From positions 62,001 to 126,000 of the forward strand of contig CAMYKW010000009.1 of the NCBI GenBank assembly GCA_947259175.1: 64,000 nucleotides of DNA, given 5' to 3'. Positions within the stretch are counted from its first letter, which is position 1. Every line of letters begins with the position of its first letter. Of this stretch, positions 8,929 through 17,594 are shown piece by piece. Below the pieces are notes generated by a model that did no database searches, had not been told where the DNA came from, and saw nothing but the letters and a program-made list of their open reading frames with translations. Position numbers and translations under genes: made by a program. Origin of the DNA: an uncultured Gammaproteobacteria bacterium. GTDB taxonomy: Bacteria > Pseudomonadota > Gammaproteobacteria > Arenicellales > JAANXG01.

Positions 8929-10125
8929 TTAGTGCTCCACGATGTCCAGCTCGTATGCGACACACGGATCCAGGGCGCTGATCAGCAGCCCGGCATTCTT
9001 GACCAGTGCCTCGCCCGCCCAGGCGTCCGCGCCGCGCAGTCCCTGAGTCAATGGACCCCGAGGGTGAAAATTCCATTCAGTCGGCGCCAGGATGCGGTAA
9101 CGCTTCACCGTGTCGTCGGCGATTTCCACCCAGTGCACCAGGACCCCGCGGGTGGTGTCAATGACATTGATGCCGCAACCGTCGACGCCATTGGCCGTGG
9201 CGCCCCTGTCTTCACATAGTTCGTCCACCCAAGACCGCATGTTCGCGACCAATTCATTGGCGTCCACCAATCTCGCAGCCAACCGGGTGAGCAGCCCGTT
9301 GCCGTGCCGGCCCCTCAGTTCCAGCACCAGCGGATGATCGGCCAGTCGTGACAAAGGGCCGGTTTCGAAGATGTTGCCGTGGTAATGGGGTTGGGCGCAA
9401 AATGACCAATCCGCGTCGTTGGCCAATTGTTGCGCGAGAAAACCGCTATCGGGTCGCTTCGGTAGTTGCTCCACTGCGCAGCTGCCGAACTCCTCGAGAC
9501 CGTTGTTGCGCACGTAATGCAAAACTGAAGACCCCAGTTGACCTCCCTGACGCAGCCAACGCTCCAGGCAAGCGTAGTCCGCGAGGCGCGTGTCCGAGTC
9601 GCCGAAAATAATTCGCGTCGCTTCAAGCGCCACAGAATCGATAATCTCCGCCAGCTTGATGGGTTCGGGGGCGAGTTGACTACCGCCGATTCGGTTCCAG
9701 CGTGCAGTTTTGAACATACACCCCTCGAGACTGCGGAGCAGCCGACGTAGATCGCGGATGCCGGCCACATCCGGTTGTATGTCCAGGCAGGTCGGCCAAT
9801 CCACGATGATTCGCCACACGGTCTGCTCCAACGCCTCCGCGGCCACCATGATGTTACGTGCAGCAATCTGCGGTGGGGTGAGCGATACCTCCTTGGCGTT
9901 TTCCACTGCCGCCAGTCCGGCGGCTGTCTGCGCCACGCCGCACAGGCTGAATATCCGCGGCAGCAAGTCCAGGGCATCTTGGACCGGACGGTCCTCGAGT
10001 AGGGTGCCGCTGTTCACCGGACGTTGCGAACGGAGCCGGACATTGCTCACCACACCGGAATCGACCTCGACCTGAATACGCAGGCTACCTTCGATACCGC
10101 CGATAGTTGCGCGTGCGCTGCCCAT
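8929..10125 (-). CDS. hupK: HupK-like hydrogenase maturation protein (large-subunit homologue with degenerate metal site)
   Basis: 398 residues related to [NiFe]-hydrogenase large subunits. It keeps a TPPQIAARNIMVAAEALEQ stretch and an LAPTEWNFHPRGPL segment that both match the true large subunit nearby. The two metal-binding pairs are reduced: the first reads FSLCGVA instead of RxCGxC, the second DPCVAYEL instead of DPCxxCxxH, so only one Cys of each remains. HupK is known in rhizobial hup clusters as an accessory factor, possibly a scaffold for cofactor assembly. It adjoins hybE without a gap. Confidence 0.85.
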   Translation of the reverse strand: MGSARATIGGIEGSLRIQVEVDSGVVSNVRLRSQRPVNSGTLLEDRPVQDALDLLPRIFSLCGVAQTAAGLAAVENAKEVSLTPPQIAARNIMVAAEALEQTVWRIIVDWPTCLDIQPDVAGIRDLRRLLRSLEGCMFKTARWNRIGGSQLAPEPIKLAEIIDSVALEATRIIFGDSDTRLADYACLERWLRQGGQLGSSVLHYVRNNGLEEFGSCAVEQLPKRPDSGFLAQQLANDADWSFCAQPHYHGNIFETGPLSRLADHPLVLELRGRHGNGLLTRLAARLVDANELVANMRSWVDELCEDRGATANGVDGCGINVIDTTRGVLVHWVEIADDTVKRYRILAPTEWNFHPRGPLTQGLRGADAWAGEALVKNAGLLISALDPCVAYELDIVEH

Positions 10126-10635
10126 TCAACCGCTGACGTGGCCGCGAAGGAACGCGCGTCGGCTGCGATCCGCGGGAGCCTGCTGTCGTGACCGCTGTGA
10201 CAACTCGTCGCTTACCGCGGCGGGCGGCGTCATCAATGAGTCCAGACGCCGTTTCGCCTCGATTCTTGCGAGGTCCTGCGTTTTGAAGGCAAACATCGGC
10301 GAGTGTAACGACAAACTCTTGTACAGCCCCACCTCTTCATCGCCTCCGAACATGAACTGCCATGTCCCCGCGGGCAGCGTTTCATCGGTGGGGGACGCAA
10401 CCAGCGAATAATCCATCGCCTCTTTGTCCTGCGGGAGCAGGATGACGTTCATGAACCACGGAGTGACGAGGACACCCAGGTAATTCTCGCCATAGGATTG
10501 AAATCCGATCGCTTCGACCCGGAGGTTCTCATTGTAAACCGGTAATCCCTGCATACTGTGTTCACCGATTATTTGAAAACGTTCAACCATTTCAACCACG
10601 CGAGGGGCTAGGTCGGATTGTTCATGGTCAGTCAT
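10126..10635 (-). CDS. hybE: [NiFe]-hydrogenase assembly chaperone HybE/HupJ family
   Basis: About 169 residues from the ATG at 10635, just after the hypC stop; an upstream in-frame ATG inside hypC would add 11 residues. The core matches the HybE/HupJ family: VVEMVERFQII, LPVYNENLRVEAIGF, GVLVTPWFMNVILLP and WQFMFGGDEEVGLYKSLSLHSPMF. Members act in large/small subunit processing before Tat export. The C-terminal tail is basic (RSRRAFLRGHVSG), resembling hydrogenase accessory proteins with short extensions. It lies between hypC and hupK in the operon. Confidence 0.9.
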   Translation of the reverse strand: MTDHEQSDLAPRVVEMVERFQIIGEHSMQGLPVYNENLRVEAIGFQSYGENYLGVLVTPWFMNVILLPQDKEAMDYSLVASPTDETLPAGTWQFMFGGDEEVGLYKSLSLHSPMFAFKTQDLARIEAKRRLDSLMTPPAAVSDELSQRSRQQAPADRSRRAFLRGHVSG

Positions 10636-10636
10636 A

Positions 10637-10900
10637 TCATGCAGCCTCATGGTCTGATTTGGACTCAAGATCGTCCGCCAACTTCTCGGCGAGCTCGTTG
10701 AAAAGTGTTAACGCCTCCCTTGCTGTCTGGGGTTCCATCTTTGCAACCACGTGCGCGCGGGCCCGCAGCACCACGTAGTCGCCTACCGCCAGCGGCTCAA
10801 CCAGCAAGCCGGTAGTTACCTCGAGGCGTTCCCCGAATCGTTCCACGATTACCATACCGTCATGGATCTCCACGACCTTGGATGGAATCGCCAGGCACAT
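10637..10900 (-). CDS. hypC: Hydrogenase assembly chaperone HypC/HupF
   Basis: 87 residues starting MCLAIPSKVVEI; Cys2 is the residue that binds the Fe(CN)2CO precursor and the large subunit. It then shows GDYVVLRARAHVVAKM and a helical tail rich in Glu and Ala. This is one of two HypC paralogues in the window; the other (20373-20612) sits with hypD and hypE. Its position next to hybE and the maturation protease suggests it is the HupF-type copy devoted to the large subunit. The operon spacing is 3 bp on the upstream side. Confidence 0.93.
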   Translation of the reverse strand: MCLAIPSKVVEIHDGMVIVERFGERLEVTTGLLVEPLAVGDYVVLRARAHVVAKMEPQTAREALTLFNELAEKLADDLESKSDHEAA

Positions 10901-10903
10901 CGC

Positions 10904-11401
10904 TCAAGCGACCTCGATTGTTGGCGAACGCTGTGCGACGTCGATTCCAGCCGCCGCCAATTCCGCGATAATTGCCGTTAGCGCCTGGTCCACTGCGCCG
11001 GCGGCGGTGGGGGAAAGCTCGGTGCCCAGACTCAGGTCCTCGGGTACGATGCCGACGATACTGATTGCCGGGGGAAGTTCGTCCAGCAGCTTCAGTGTGG
11101 CGAGGACATCGGATAGTCCCACTTGGTGCGGCGACAGCTTGGTGTGGAGAAACGCCGGCACCTCGTCACCGGTGATGCGGATGACGGTTCCGGGTGCGGC
11201 GTCTGCCTTGATTGCGTCGCATACGATCAACAGGTCGCGGCCGGAAATGGTATACAAAAGGTCCATTCCCGAGGTTCCACCATCCAGGACCTCGACCTCT
11301 GCGGGCAGGGCATAGCGCTCGCTCATCGTCTCGATCACACGCACACCCACGCCTTCATCGCGAAGCAGGATGTTTCCAATTCCCAGCACCAAGGTGTTCA
11401 A
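10904..11401 (-). CDS. Hydrogenase maturation endopeptidase (HyaD/HupD/HybD family)
   Basis: 165 residues. The start NTLVLGIGNILLRDEGVGVRV contains the Glu/Asp metal ligands of the family, followed by DGGTSGMDLLY, LIVCDAIKAD and SPHQVGLSDVL with the His ligand. It cleaves the C-terminal peptide of the hydrogenase large subunit after nickel insertion, checking for the metal first. It lies 19 bp downstream of the large-subunit gene, whose C-terminus has the matching cleavage site DPCLACAIH-LVD. Confidence 0.95.
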   Translation of the reverse strand: MNTLVLGIGNILLRDEGVGVRVIETMSERYALPAEVEVLDGGTSGMDLLYTISGRDLLIVCDAIKADAAPGTVIRITGDEVPAFLHTKLSPHQVGLSDVLATLKLLDELPPAISIVGIVPEDLSLGTELSPTAAGAVDQALTAIIAELAAAGIDVAQRSPTIEVA

Positions 11402-11420
11402 AGGTTCGCCTCCGCCGCGA

Positions 11421-13127
11421 TTACGCCGCTTTTACGCGAACGATGGGTCGATTCTTCGTGTCAACCAAATGAATGGCGCATGCCAGGCACGGATCGAAGG
11501 AATGTACGGTGCGCAGCACCTCCAAAGGCAGTTCGGCGTCCGCCACCGGGTTGTCCAGCAGCGACGCTTCGTACGGACCCAGTTGATCGTTATCGTCGCG
11601 AGGCCCGGCGTTCCACGTGGTGGGCACTACCGCCTGATAATTGGCAATCTTCCCGTTGTTGATGACTGCCCAGTGCGACAGGGTGCCCCGCGGCGCTTCA
11701 TGAAATCCGAAACCGCGCACTTCGCCGTTGGGAAACACGGGCCGGTTGTAGGTATCGAAGTCGCCCTTGGCGATGTTGTCCATGAGCAGCTGCCATTGAT
11801 TTTGCAGCGACTCATAGAGAACCGCGGCGCGCACCGCTCGCGCCGCCACGCGACCGAGCGTTGAATGCAGGGCGGCAAGCGGGATTTCCGAACCCGCGAC
11901 TTTACTGGCGATTGACAGTAACCGCGTAAGATGGCGCTTGGTGGGCTCGTGGCCGGCGGCGTACATCGCGAGTACGTTGGCGAGCGGACCGACTTGGGCG
12001 CGTTTATCGTAAAACGTCGGTGCCTTGACCCAGGAATATTTTCCCTCGTCCTGGAAGTCGGTGTATTTGGGATTGGTCTGACCAGCGTAAGGATGAAGCG
12101 CGTCGTCGCCGCCCTCGTATTCGTACCAGGCATGCTTAACGCTTTCTTTGACGCCGTCGCGAAAGTATTCGTCCTGGTAACCGGCAATCGCCTTGAACGT
12201 GGATACGTCGCCGCCATCGATGTAACCCCCGGGCAATTCGAACTGGGTGCCTTTGGTGTCCAGCGGCATGTCGGGCACCGAGAGATAGTTGGTTACCCCG
12301 GCTCCATACTGCGCCCACTCTGCATACAGCGCGCCGACGGCGCCGACATCCGGTATCAAGGCCTCGTTGACGAACTCCCCAAGCTTGTCGATCTCCGCCT
12401 TGATGGCAAACAAGCGTTCCAGGGTGAGCGTGGACTGGCTCTCGGGGTTGATGGGATTGGCCACGCCACCGACCGCGAGATTCTGGATATGCGGCGTCTT
12501 GGAGCCGAGGATGGTGACGATCTTGTTCGCCGCCCGCTGATACTCCAGCGCCTGTAGATAGTGCGCGGCAGCCAGCAAGTTGACCTCCGGCGGCAAACGC
12601 ATCGCCGGGTGCCCCCAGTATCCGCTGGCAAACACGCCGAGTTGGCCGGAATTCACAAACGCTGCAAGTTTTTCCTGAACCTTGCGAATTTCCGGGACGC
12701 TGTTGTGCGGATAGTCCGACAAGCTTGCGCCCAGCTTCGCGGTGGCCACCGGATCCGCCTTGAGCGCCGAGACGATGTCCACCCAGTCGAGAGCGGTAAG
12801 GTGGTAAAAATGCACGATGTGGTCGTGTACGCCGTGGGCGGCCATGATCATGTTGCGTATGTACTGCGCGTTCAGCGGGATTTCGAGGTCGAGGGCGTTT
12901 TCTACCGCGCGCACCGAGGTGATGGCATGCACGGTAGTGCACACGCCGCAGATGCGTTGTGTGAAGATCCACGCGTCCCGCGGGTCACGCCCCTGCAGGA
13001 TGAGTTCGATGCCTCGCCACATCTGCCCCGATGCCCAGGCGTTGGTAACTTTGCCGTTCTCGACCTCGCAGTCGATACGCAAATGGCCCTCGATTCGGGT
13101 GATGGGATCTATGGTAATTCGTGTCAC
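11421..13127 (-). CDS. hybC: [NiFe] uptake hydrogenase large subunit, Hyb type
   Basis: 568 residues. The start ITIDPITRIEGHLRIDCEVENG is the L0 motif. L1 is RICGVCTTVH (Cys60, Cys63) and the last motif is DPCLACAIH (Cys547, Cys550); these four cysteines hold the NiFe centre. The 15 residues after His553 (LVDTKNRPIVRVKAA) form the C-terminal peptide removed by the downstream-encoded protease. With HybO it oxidises H2 in the periplasm and passes electrons through HybA and HybB to quinone. The order hybO-A-B-C matches the E. coli hydrogenase-2 type. Confidence 0.97.
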   Translation of the reverse strand: MTRITIDPITRIEGHLRIDCEVENGKVTNAWASGQMWRGIELILQGRDPRDAWIFTQRICGVCTTVHAITSVRAVENALDLEIPLNAQYIRNMIMAAHGVHDHIVHFYHLTALDWVDIVSALKADPVATAKLGASLSDYPHNSVPEIRKVQEKLAAFVNSGQLGVFASGYWGHPAMRLPPEVNLLAAAHYLQALEYQRAANKIVTILGSKTPHIQNLAVGGVANPINPESQSTLTLERLFAIKAEIDKLGEFVNEALIPDVGAVGALYAEWAQYGAGVTNYLSVPDMPLDTKGTQFELPGGYIDGGDVSTFKAIAGYQDEYFRDGVKESVKHAWYEYEGGDDALHPYAGQTNPKYTDFQDEGKYSWVKAPTFYDKRAQVGPLANVLAMYAAGHEPTKRHLTRLLSIASKVAGSEIPLAALHSTLGRVAARAVRAAVLYESLQNQWQLLMDNIAKGDFDTYNRPVFPNGEVRGFGFHEAPRGTLSHWAVINNGKIANYQAVVPTTWNAGPRDDNDQLGPYEASLLDNPVADAELPLEVLRTVHSFDPCLACAIHLVDTKNRPIVRVKAA

Positions 13128-13142
13128 GTTTGCCTCCCTTGG

Positions 13143-14285
13143 TTAGGCGGGACGGGTGCCATGCAGCACCGGAAGTTTCTTGACAAAGACCAGGTAGAGC
13201 ATGATCTCGAGGGAGATCACGCCGATCGTCACCATGAGTTCCGGCGCCGATGGGAAATAACTCCAGCCGTTCCCGGGTTCATACCCGACGAGGTAGGCGT
13301 TGATGCGGTACAAAGACCCGGCGGCGAGCAACAGCAGCGCGGCGAGAAACATCTGCTGCTGACTCGTGCGCCGCGCCGGCGAGAGCAATATCACGGTTGG
13401 GATCGCAAAGACCAGTATTTCCAGCCAGAACATGGAGGCGTTCATCTCCGCGGCAAACATCGGGGCTATCTGTCCACGTATAAGCAGGTCTACGAACCGC
13501 AACACCAGAAATACCGCCAGCAGCCAACCGACGATAGGCGACAGCTTGCTCAAAATGCGCTGCTCGGACGGCAGCCTGAAGGCGTTCGTGACCAGAGTCG
13601 ATTCGAGGATGACGATACCGTAACCCATGGCGATGGCGGTGAGCAGAAACCACAGCGGCAACCATGCGGTGTACCACAGCGGCGACAGTTGCGATCCCAT
13701 CACCAGCAACAGCGATCCCAGGGAGGATTGGTGCATGGTGGGCAACAGAACACCGAGGGCGATGATGATGTACAAGAAGCGCTTCAGTTTTTGCTTGGCA
13801 TTGGTAAGACCAAAACGTTCGAGAAACGCGGGCGAAAACTCGATCCACAGCACCAGGATGTATGCCATGACGCAAAGCGCCACCTCGAACATTACCGAGC
13901 TCGGTTGCGCATACCACGGCAACAGCAGGTTGTAGAAGTTCCAGTAACGGCCGAGATCGAAGATAACTGCCATGCCGCCCAGGGTGTAGCCGAACAAACC
14001 ACCGAGCAGTGCGGGACGCATCAGCGGGTGGTATTCACCCTTGTTGAATATGTACACCAGCAGCGCCATGGCGAATCCGCCGCAGCCGAACGCGGTGCCG
14101 ATAATCACGTCGACCACCACCCAGACTCCCCAGGGATAGCCGCCATTGAGGTTGGTCACCGATCCGAGGCCGAACATGAATCGCGTGGCGAGAAAGTAAA
14201 CCGCAATCGCAAACAACAGTGCGAAGAACAAGAATGGTTTGGTCAGCAACTTACCGCCGAGGGGTTGATGTGTGGATTGTGGCAT
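13143..14285 (-). CDS. hybB: Hydrogenase-2-type integral membrane subunit HybB (NrfD family)
   Basis: 380 residues with about ten hydrophobic helices and no haem motif, as expected for NrfD/PsrC-like quinone-interacting subunits. It has the GGYPWGVWVVVDVI and GGFAMALLVYIFNKGEYHP segments, an FDLGRYWNFYN region and a C-terminal helix with ISLEIMLYLVFVKK. It transfers electrons from HybA to the quinone pool and may couple this to proton movement. It sits 5 bp from hybA and 15 bp from hybC. Confidence 0.93.
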   Translation of the reverse strand: MPQSTHQPLGGKLLTKPFLFFALLFAIAVYFLATRFMFGLGSVTNLNGGYPWGVWVVVDVIIGTAFGCGGFAMALLVYIFNKGEYHPLMRPALLGGLFGYTLGGMAVIFDLGRYWNFYNLLLPWYAQPSSVMFEVALCVMAYILVLWIEFSPAFLERFGLTNAKQKLKRFLYIIIALGVLLPTMHQSSLGSLLLVMGSQLSPLWYTAWLPLWFLLTAIAMGYGIVILESTLVTNAFRLPSEQRILSKLSPIVGWLLAVFLVLRFVDLLIRGQIAPMFAAEMNASMFWLEILVFAIPTVILLSPARRTSQQQMFLAALLLLAAGSLYRINAYLVGYEPGNGWSYFPSAPELMVTIGVISLEIMLYLVFVKKLPVLHGTRPA

Positions 14286-14290
14286 CGTGA

Positions 14291-15277
14291 TTAGTCCTCA
14301 TCCTCGTGTTGCTTGGTGGCGCGGCGGGCGAGGTAGATCAATCCACCCAGCAGCGCCAGTGGCGCGATCATCCCCTTGTACAGGGTATGCTGGACGCCTT
14401 CGGACAACGAAGCGTAGGAGTCGTCGGGTAGTTTGGGCAGCCCCAGCTTTTCATGGGGTACGCCGGCCAGATACCGGATCTGTGTGCCGCCGACTTCGCT
14501 GACGCCGTACACATGGGGCTTGTATTTGGGAATCGCGGCCTCGTGGGTCGGCCGGTCGTCACCCAGACGTCCGCGGGGGAATTCGTAGCGATCTCCCGGC
14601 GTCCTCGACAGTCGTCGTTCCGCTTCCTGCTGTAACTCGTCGACCCGGCCGAACAGCGATGCCCCGGTCGGACACACGTCACAGCACGCCGGTATTTGGC
14701 CTTTCTTCTGCAAGTGTTGGCAAAACTCGCATTTGGCAATCTTGCCGAAGGCATCGTCAAACTGGTATTGGGGTACGCTGAACGGGCATCCGTAGACACA
14801 ATAGCGGCAGCCGATACAGGCATCCGGATCGTAGGTGACAATGCCGTTGTCGGGATCTTTGAGCATGGCGCTCACCGGGCACACCGATACGCAGGACGGG
14901 TCCACACAGTGCAGGCAGTGCCGCTTTACGAAGGCATAGCCGTTTTCCTCGCGATCCTTTTGCTGCTTGGTGCCGTGGGTGAATACACGAATAGTGTTCA
15001 AGGTCTTGCCGGAGATGTCTTCTCCGGTATCCCACACTCCGACGTTCCAGTCGCGCAGGTGCGCAGGCTGTTCCACCGGTACGTCGTTGGCTTCCTTGCA
15101 CGCGGTGACACAGGCGCGACAGCCGATGCACAGCGTCGAGTCGTACAACATGCCCAAGGCATTCGGGGGTAGTGGTTTGTTTTCGCGGCGCAGCGCCTTC
15201 GCGGACTGGGCTGGAACTGCCGCACCGGCCGCGACACCGGCTGCGCCCTGGATGAAACGCCTGCGGCTCTTATCCAT
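14291..15277 (-). CDS. hybA: Hydrogenase-2-type iron-sulfur electron-transfer subunit HybA
   Basis: 328 residues. It starts with a Tat signal (SRRRFIQGAAGVAAGAAV), so it is exported folded. Four 4Fe-4S motifs follow: CIGCRACVTACKEAN, CLHCVDPSCVSVCPVSAM, CIGCRYCVYGCPFSVP and CEFC...CCDVCPTGA. A single C-terminal transmembrane helix (GMIAPLALLGGLIYLARR) anchors it. It links the HybO/HybC dimer to HybB. It starts 11 bp after the end of hybO on the same strand. Confidence 0.95.
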   Translation of the reverse strand: MDKSRRRFIQGAAGVAAGAAVPAQSAKALRRENKPLPPNALGMLYDSTLCIGCRACVTACKEANDVPVEQPAHLRDWNVGVWDTGEDISGKTLNTIRVFTHGTKQQKDREENGYAFVKRHCLHCVDPSCVSVCPVSAMLKDPDNGIVTYDPDACIGCRYCVYGCPFSVPQYQFDDAFGKIAKCEFCQHLQKKGQIPACCDVCPTGASLFGRVDELQQEAERRLSRTPGDRYEFPRGRLGDDRPTHEAAIPKYKPHVYGVSEVGGTQIRYLAGVPHEKLGLPKLPDDSYASLSEGVQHTLYKGMIAPLALLGGLIYLARRATKQHEDED

Positions 15278-15288
15278 CTCGATCCCTC

Positions 15289-16461
15289 CTAAGTGTCTTG
15301 CGGGTCGGACGAATCGCCGCTGTCCGTGGAACCGCCCATGCCGCGCATCGCGGTGGCCGCAGCCCCCACCACCAGGCCGCCCACGCCGGCGGCGACCGCC
15401 GCCGCTGCCGGTGAAACTCCCTTACCTTTTTCGGCGTCCACCGCAGGGAATGCGGTGGGTGGCGAGAAGGTCTTGACGTCGGCGAGCGCATGCAGCGGTT
15501 TTTCAAAACCGGTCTCCTTCATCGTGCAGCCGAAGCAGGGGTGCCCGGTGCCGACGGGCCAGGCGCCAAATCCGACGTCACCAAACCCGATGGCCGGGCA
15601 ATTCGCATAGGTCTCGGGTCCTTTGCAGCCGAGCTTGTACAGACAGAATCCCTGGCGGTGGCCGTAATCGCCGAATTCAAGAGCAAAACGCCCGGCGTCG
15701 AAGTGCGGTCGGCGTTCGCAGTTTTCATGAACCAGGCGCCCATAGGCGAACTTGGGGCGGTTCTCCTGGTCCAGTTCAGGGGGTTTGTTGAAGGTCAACA
15801 GATACAGCACTGTGGACAGGAAATTGTAGGGATTGGGCGGACACCCCGGGATGTTGACCACGGTTTTTCCGGGCAATACCTCGTGGGTGGCTTTGGCGCC
15901 GGTGGGGTTCGGGTGCGCCGCCTGAATTCCGCCCCAGGAAGCGCATGATCCGATGGCGATGATGGCGGCGGCGCCTTCGGCCGCCTCTTGCACGTGTTCG
16001 ACGTGTGGCTTACCGCCGATTTTGCAGTAGATTCCGCCGTCCTTGGTCGGGGTTCCGCCTTCGGTGACGAGCACGTACTTGCCGTGATTTTCCTCCATGA
16101 TCTTGCGCTTGTACGCCTCCGCCTGTTTGCCGGCGCCCACGCACAGAGTCTCGTGATAGTCCAGCGAGATGGTGTCGAGAATCAAAGCCTCGAGAGTGGG
16201 GTGATACGACCGCAATAATGTCTCGGTGCATCCGGTGCACTCCTGGCCGTGGAGCCAGATTACCGGCGGGCGGGTCTTGGTGGTCGCCGCCTCGGCCATG
16301 CGCAGGCCGACGGTCATCGGCAGCCCCATGGTAGCGGCGATGCCGGTACAAAATTTTAAGAACTCCCGGCGCGTCAGACCGCCTAACGCCCCGTCGTAGC
16401 TGTCGAGTTCCTGCTGGGTGTAACTTGAGAAATCAATACGGGTGTCGTTGATCCTGTCCAT
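15289..16461 (-). CDS. hybO: [NiFe] uptake hydrogenase small subunit, Hyb type, with Tat signal and C-terminal anchor
   Basis: 390 residues from the ATG at 16461, giving MDRINDTRIDFSSYTQQELD and then the Tat motif LTRREFLKF. The proximal cluster motif is GQECTGCTETLLRS with standard spacing, so the extra cysteines of O2-tolerant membrane-bound hydrogenases are absent at this place. Later cysteines for the medial and distal clusters are in HENCERR, FCLYKLGCKGPETYANCP and HPCFGCTMKETGFEKP. A C-terminal Ala/Gly-rich helix and acidic tail anchor it. It is the first gene of the operon, and an FNR-type box lies 65 bp upstream. Confidence 0.96.
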   Translation of the reverse strand: MDRINDTRIDFSSYTQQELDSYDGALGGLTRREFLKFCTGIAATMGLPMTVGLRMAEAATTKTRPPVIWLHGQECTGCTETLLRSYHPTLEALILDTISLDYHETLCVGAGKQAEAYKRKIMEENHGKYVLVTEGGTPTKDGGIYCKIGGKPHVEHVQEAAEGAAAIIAIGSCASWGGIQAAHPNPTGAKATHEVLPGKTVVNIPGCPPNPYNFLSTVLYLLTFNKPPELDQENRPKFAYGRLVHENCERRPHFDAGRFALEFGDYGHRQGFCLYKLGCKGPETYANCPAIGFGDVGFGAWPVGTGHPCFGCTMKETGFEKPLHALADVKTFSPPTAFPAVDAEKGKGVSPAAAAVAAGVGGLVVGAAATAMRGMGGSTDSGDSSDPQDT

Positions 16462-16525
16462 CAACGTGACTCTTCGATGCGGGTTATGGGTCGTGGTAAT
16501 CTGCCAACGTCGGTAGGGGAATACA

Positions 16526-16539
16526 TTGACAAACGTCAA
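16526..16539 (-). promoter_or_regulatory. FNR/CRP-type box upstream of hybO
   Basis: The sequence TTGACAAACGTCAA is a perfect palindrome with arms TTGAC and GTCAA and a 4-bp spacer, close to the FNR consensus TTGAT-N4-ATCAA. It lies 65 bp upstream of the hybO start codon. A class II position (-41.5) would put the transcript start near 16491, with a weak CAGATT-like -10. The Crp/Fnr-family gene at 16674-17405 is the obvious candidate regulator, but this pairing is an inference. Confidence 0.6.
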
Positions 16540-16673
16540 ATTTTATTTGCCGTTTAGTAGATTCTATGGGCCGTCGCCGCATTGGGGCGACGCGAATGAC
16601 TGGGGATGCTCGCGCGCGGCGCGCTGGGTGGGTATCCGGGCCGCTGCACACGCAACGGGATCGGAGCTTTCGA

Positions 16674-17405
16674 TCAGCCCACCAGCTGCGGGCGGATTTC
16701 TTCGACCAGGGCGTTGACTTGCGGAATGCGCACCGAACGACCGGAGAAGTAGGCGATGCCGTCGGTTTCGAAGCGACCGATGATCCGCGACACCGTCTCA
16801 TGCCGTGCGCCGATCATCGACGCCAGATCGCGTCGGGACACCGGCAGGTGCAGGGTGCTGGCTCCGTCCGCGGTGAGGCGGCCGTAGCGGTCCATGAGAA
16901 TCAGCAGCAGGTGCGCCAACTTGGCGCGATTGGACAGGGTCGCGTGATGGACCAGTTTGTCTTGTGCGTCGTCCAGGCTGGCCGCGGTGCGGCGCAAGAA
17001 CTGCAAACCGAGGTTGGGGTTCTTATCCAACAGCGCCCTAACGGTTTGGCTCCGGATGTGACACACGTTCGCCGGTCCCAAGGCCTCCGCGTTGCAGCGG
17101 TGCGGTTCACCGGTCAACACCGCCTCGTAGCCCAGCGAGTCTCCCGGGTAGGCGAGTTGCAGCAATACCGAGTTGCCTTCGGCGTCCAGCCTGCGAATGG
17201 CCACGGTCCCCGAACACACACAATACACGCCGTCGCCGGCCTCGCCCATCGAGTACAGCGATTCGCCTGCACTGTAGCTGTAGCTGGACTGCCCGCTTGC
17301 GAGCAGCGTGACCTCGTCTTGCCCCAGCACGCTCCAGTCGCTGCGCTTGCGCATGATGCACGTGACGCAATCGAAATTTGAATCGCGTGATCGCGATTTA
17401 ACCAT
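16674..17405 (-). CDS. Crp/Fnr-family transcriptional regulator
   Basis: 243 residues. An N-terminal cyclic-nucleotide-type beta-barrel domain (GESLYSMGEAGDGVYCVCSG, VLLQLAYPGDSLGYEAVL) is joined by a long helix to a C-terminal helix-turn-helix, SRRDLASMIGARHETVSRIIGRFETDG. The recognition helix ETVSR matches FNR-like TTGAT readers. Cysteines lie at positions 13 and 16 (DCVTC) and in VYCVC, HRC and NVC, which could support an Fe-S cluster or redox sensing as in FNR, though the spacing is not that of E. coli FNR. It is just upstream of the hydrogenase operon, on the same strand. A later start at Met18 is possible. Confidence 0.88.
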   Translation of the reverse strand: MVKSRSRDSNFDCVTCIMRKRSDWSVLGQDEVTLLASGQSSYSYSAGESLYSMGEAGDGVYCVCSGTVAIRRLDAEGNSVLLQLAYPGDSLGYEAVLTGEPHRCNAEALGPANVCHIRSQTVRALLDKNPNLGLQFLRRTAASLDDAQDKLVHHATLSNRAKLAHLLLILMDRYGRLTADGASTLHLPVSRRDLASMIGARHETVSRIIGRFETDGIAYFSGRSVRIPQVNALVEEIRPQLVG

Positions 17406-17417
17406 CTAATGATCAGC

Positions 17418-17437
17418 CTTGATTTGTCTAAATCGAG
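17418..17437. promoter_or_regulatory. Inverted repeat upstream of the Crp/Fnr-family gene
   Basis: The arms CTTGATTT and AAATCGAG pair with one mismatch around the 4-bp spacer GTCT, about 13 bp upstream of the regulator's ATG. The size and spacing fit a Crp/Fnr-dimer operator, so autoregulation is possible. A second palindrome, AATCGCG-TGAT-CGCGATT, lies at 17381-17398 inside the first codons of the annotated gene. Confidence 0.4.
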
Positions 17438-17594
17438 CCTGTGTGCCTCCGGATCCATTGGTTACCTGTCGTCCTTGCGTGTAGCGGGTTTGTGCAACCC
17501 TGTGGCGGCGTATTCGGCGCGCGGCGGTTAATACCTTACCGTGCGTGTCAGAATTAGATATACTGCCAGATCATCGAACGATCAGGCAACCCCA

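Noticed and set aside
12561..14294. 577-codon plus-strand open frame across hybC and hybB
   Set aside because: It is a shadow of GC-rich hydrogenase genes on the other strand; its translation is rich in Gln, His and Arg with no domain.
16566..17381. 271-codon plus-strand frame opposite the Crp/Fnr-family gene
   Set aside because: It is antisense to a clear regulator gene, with no family features and no ribosome site.
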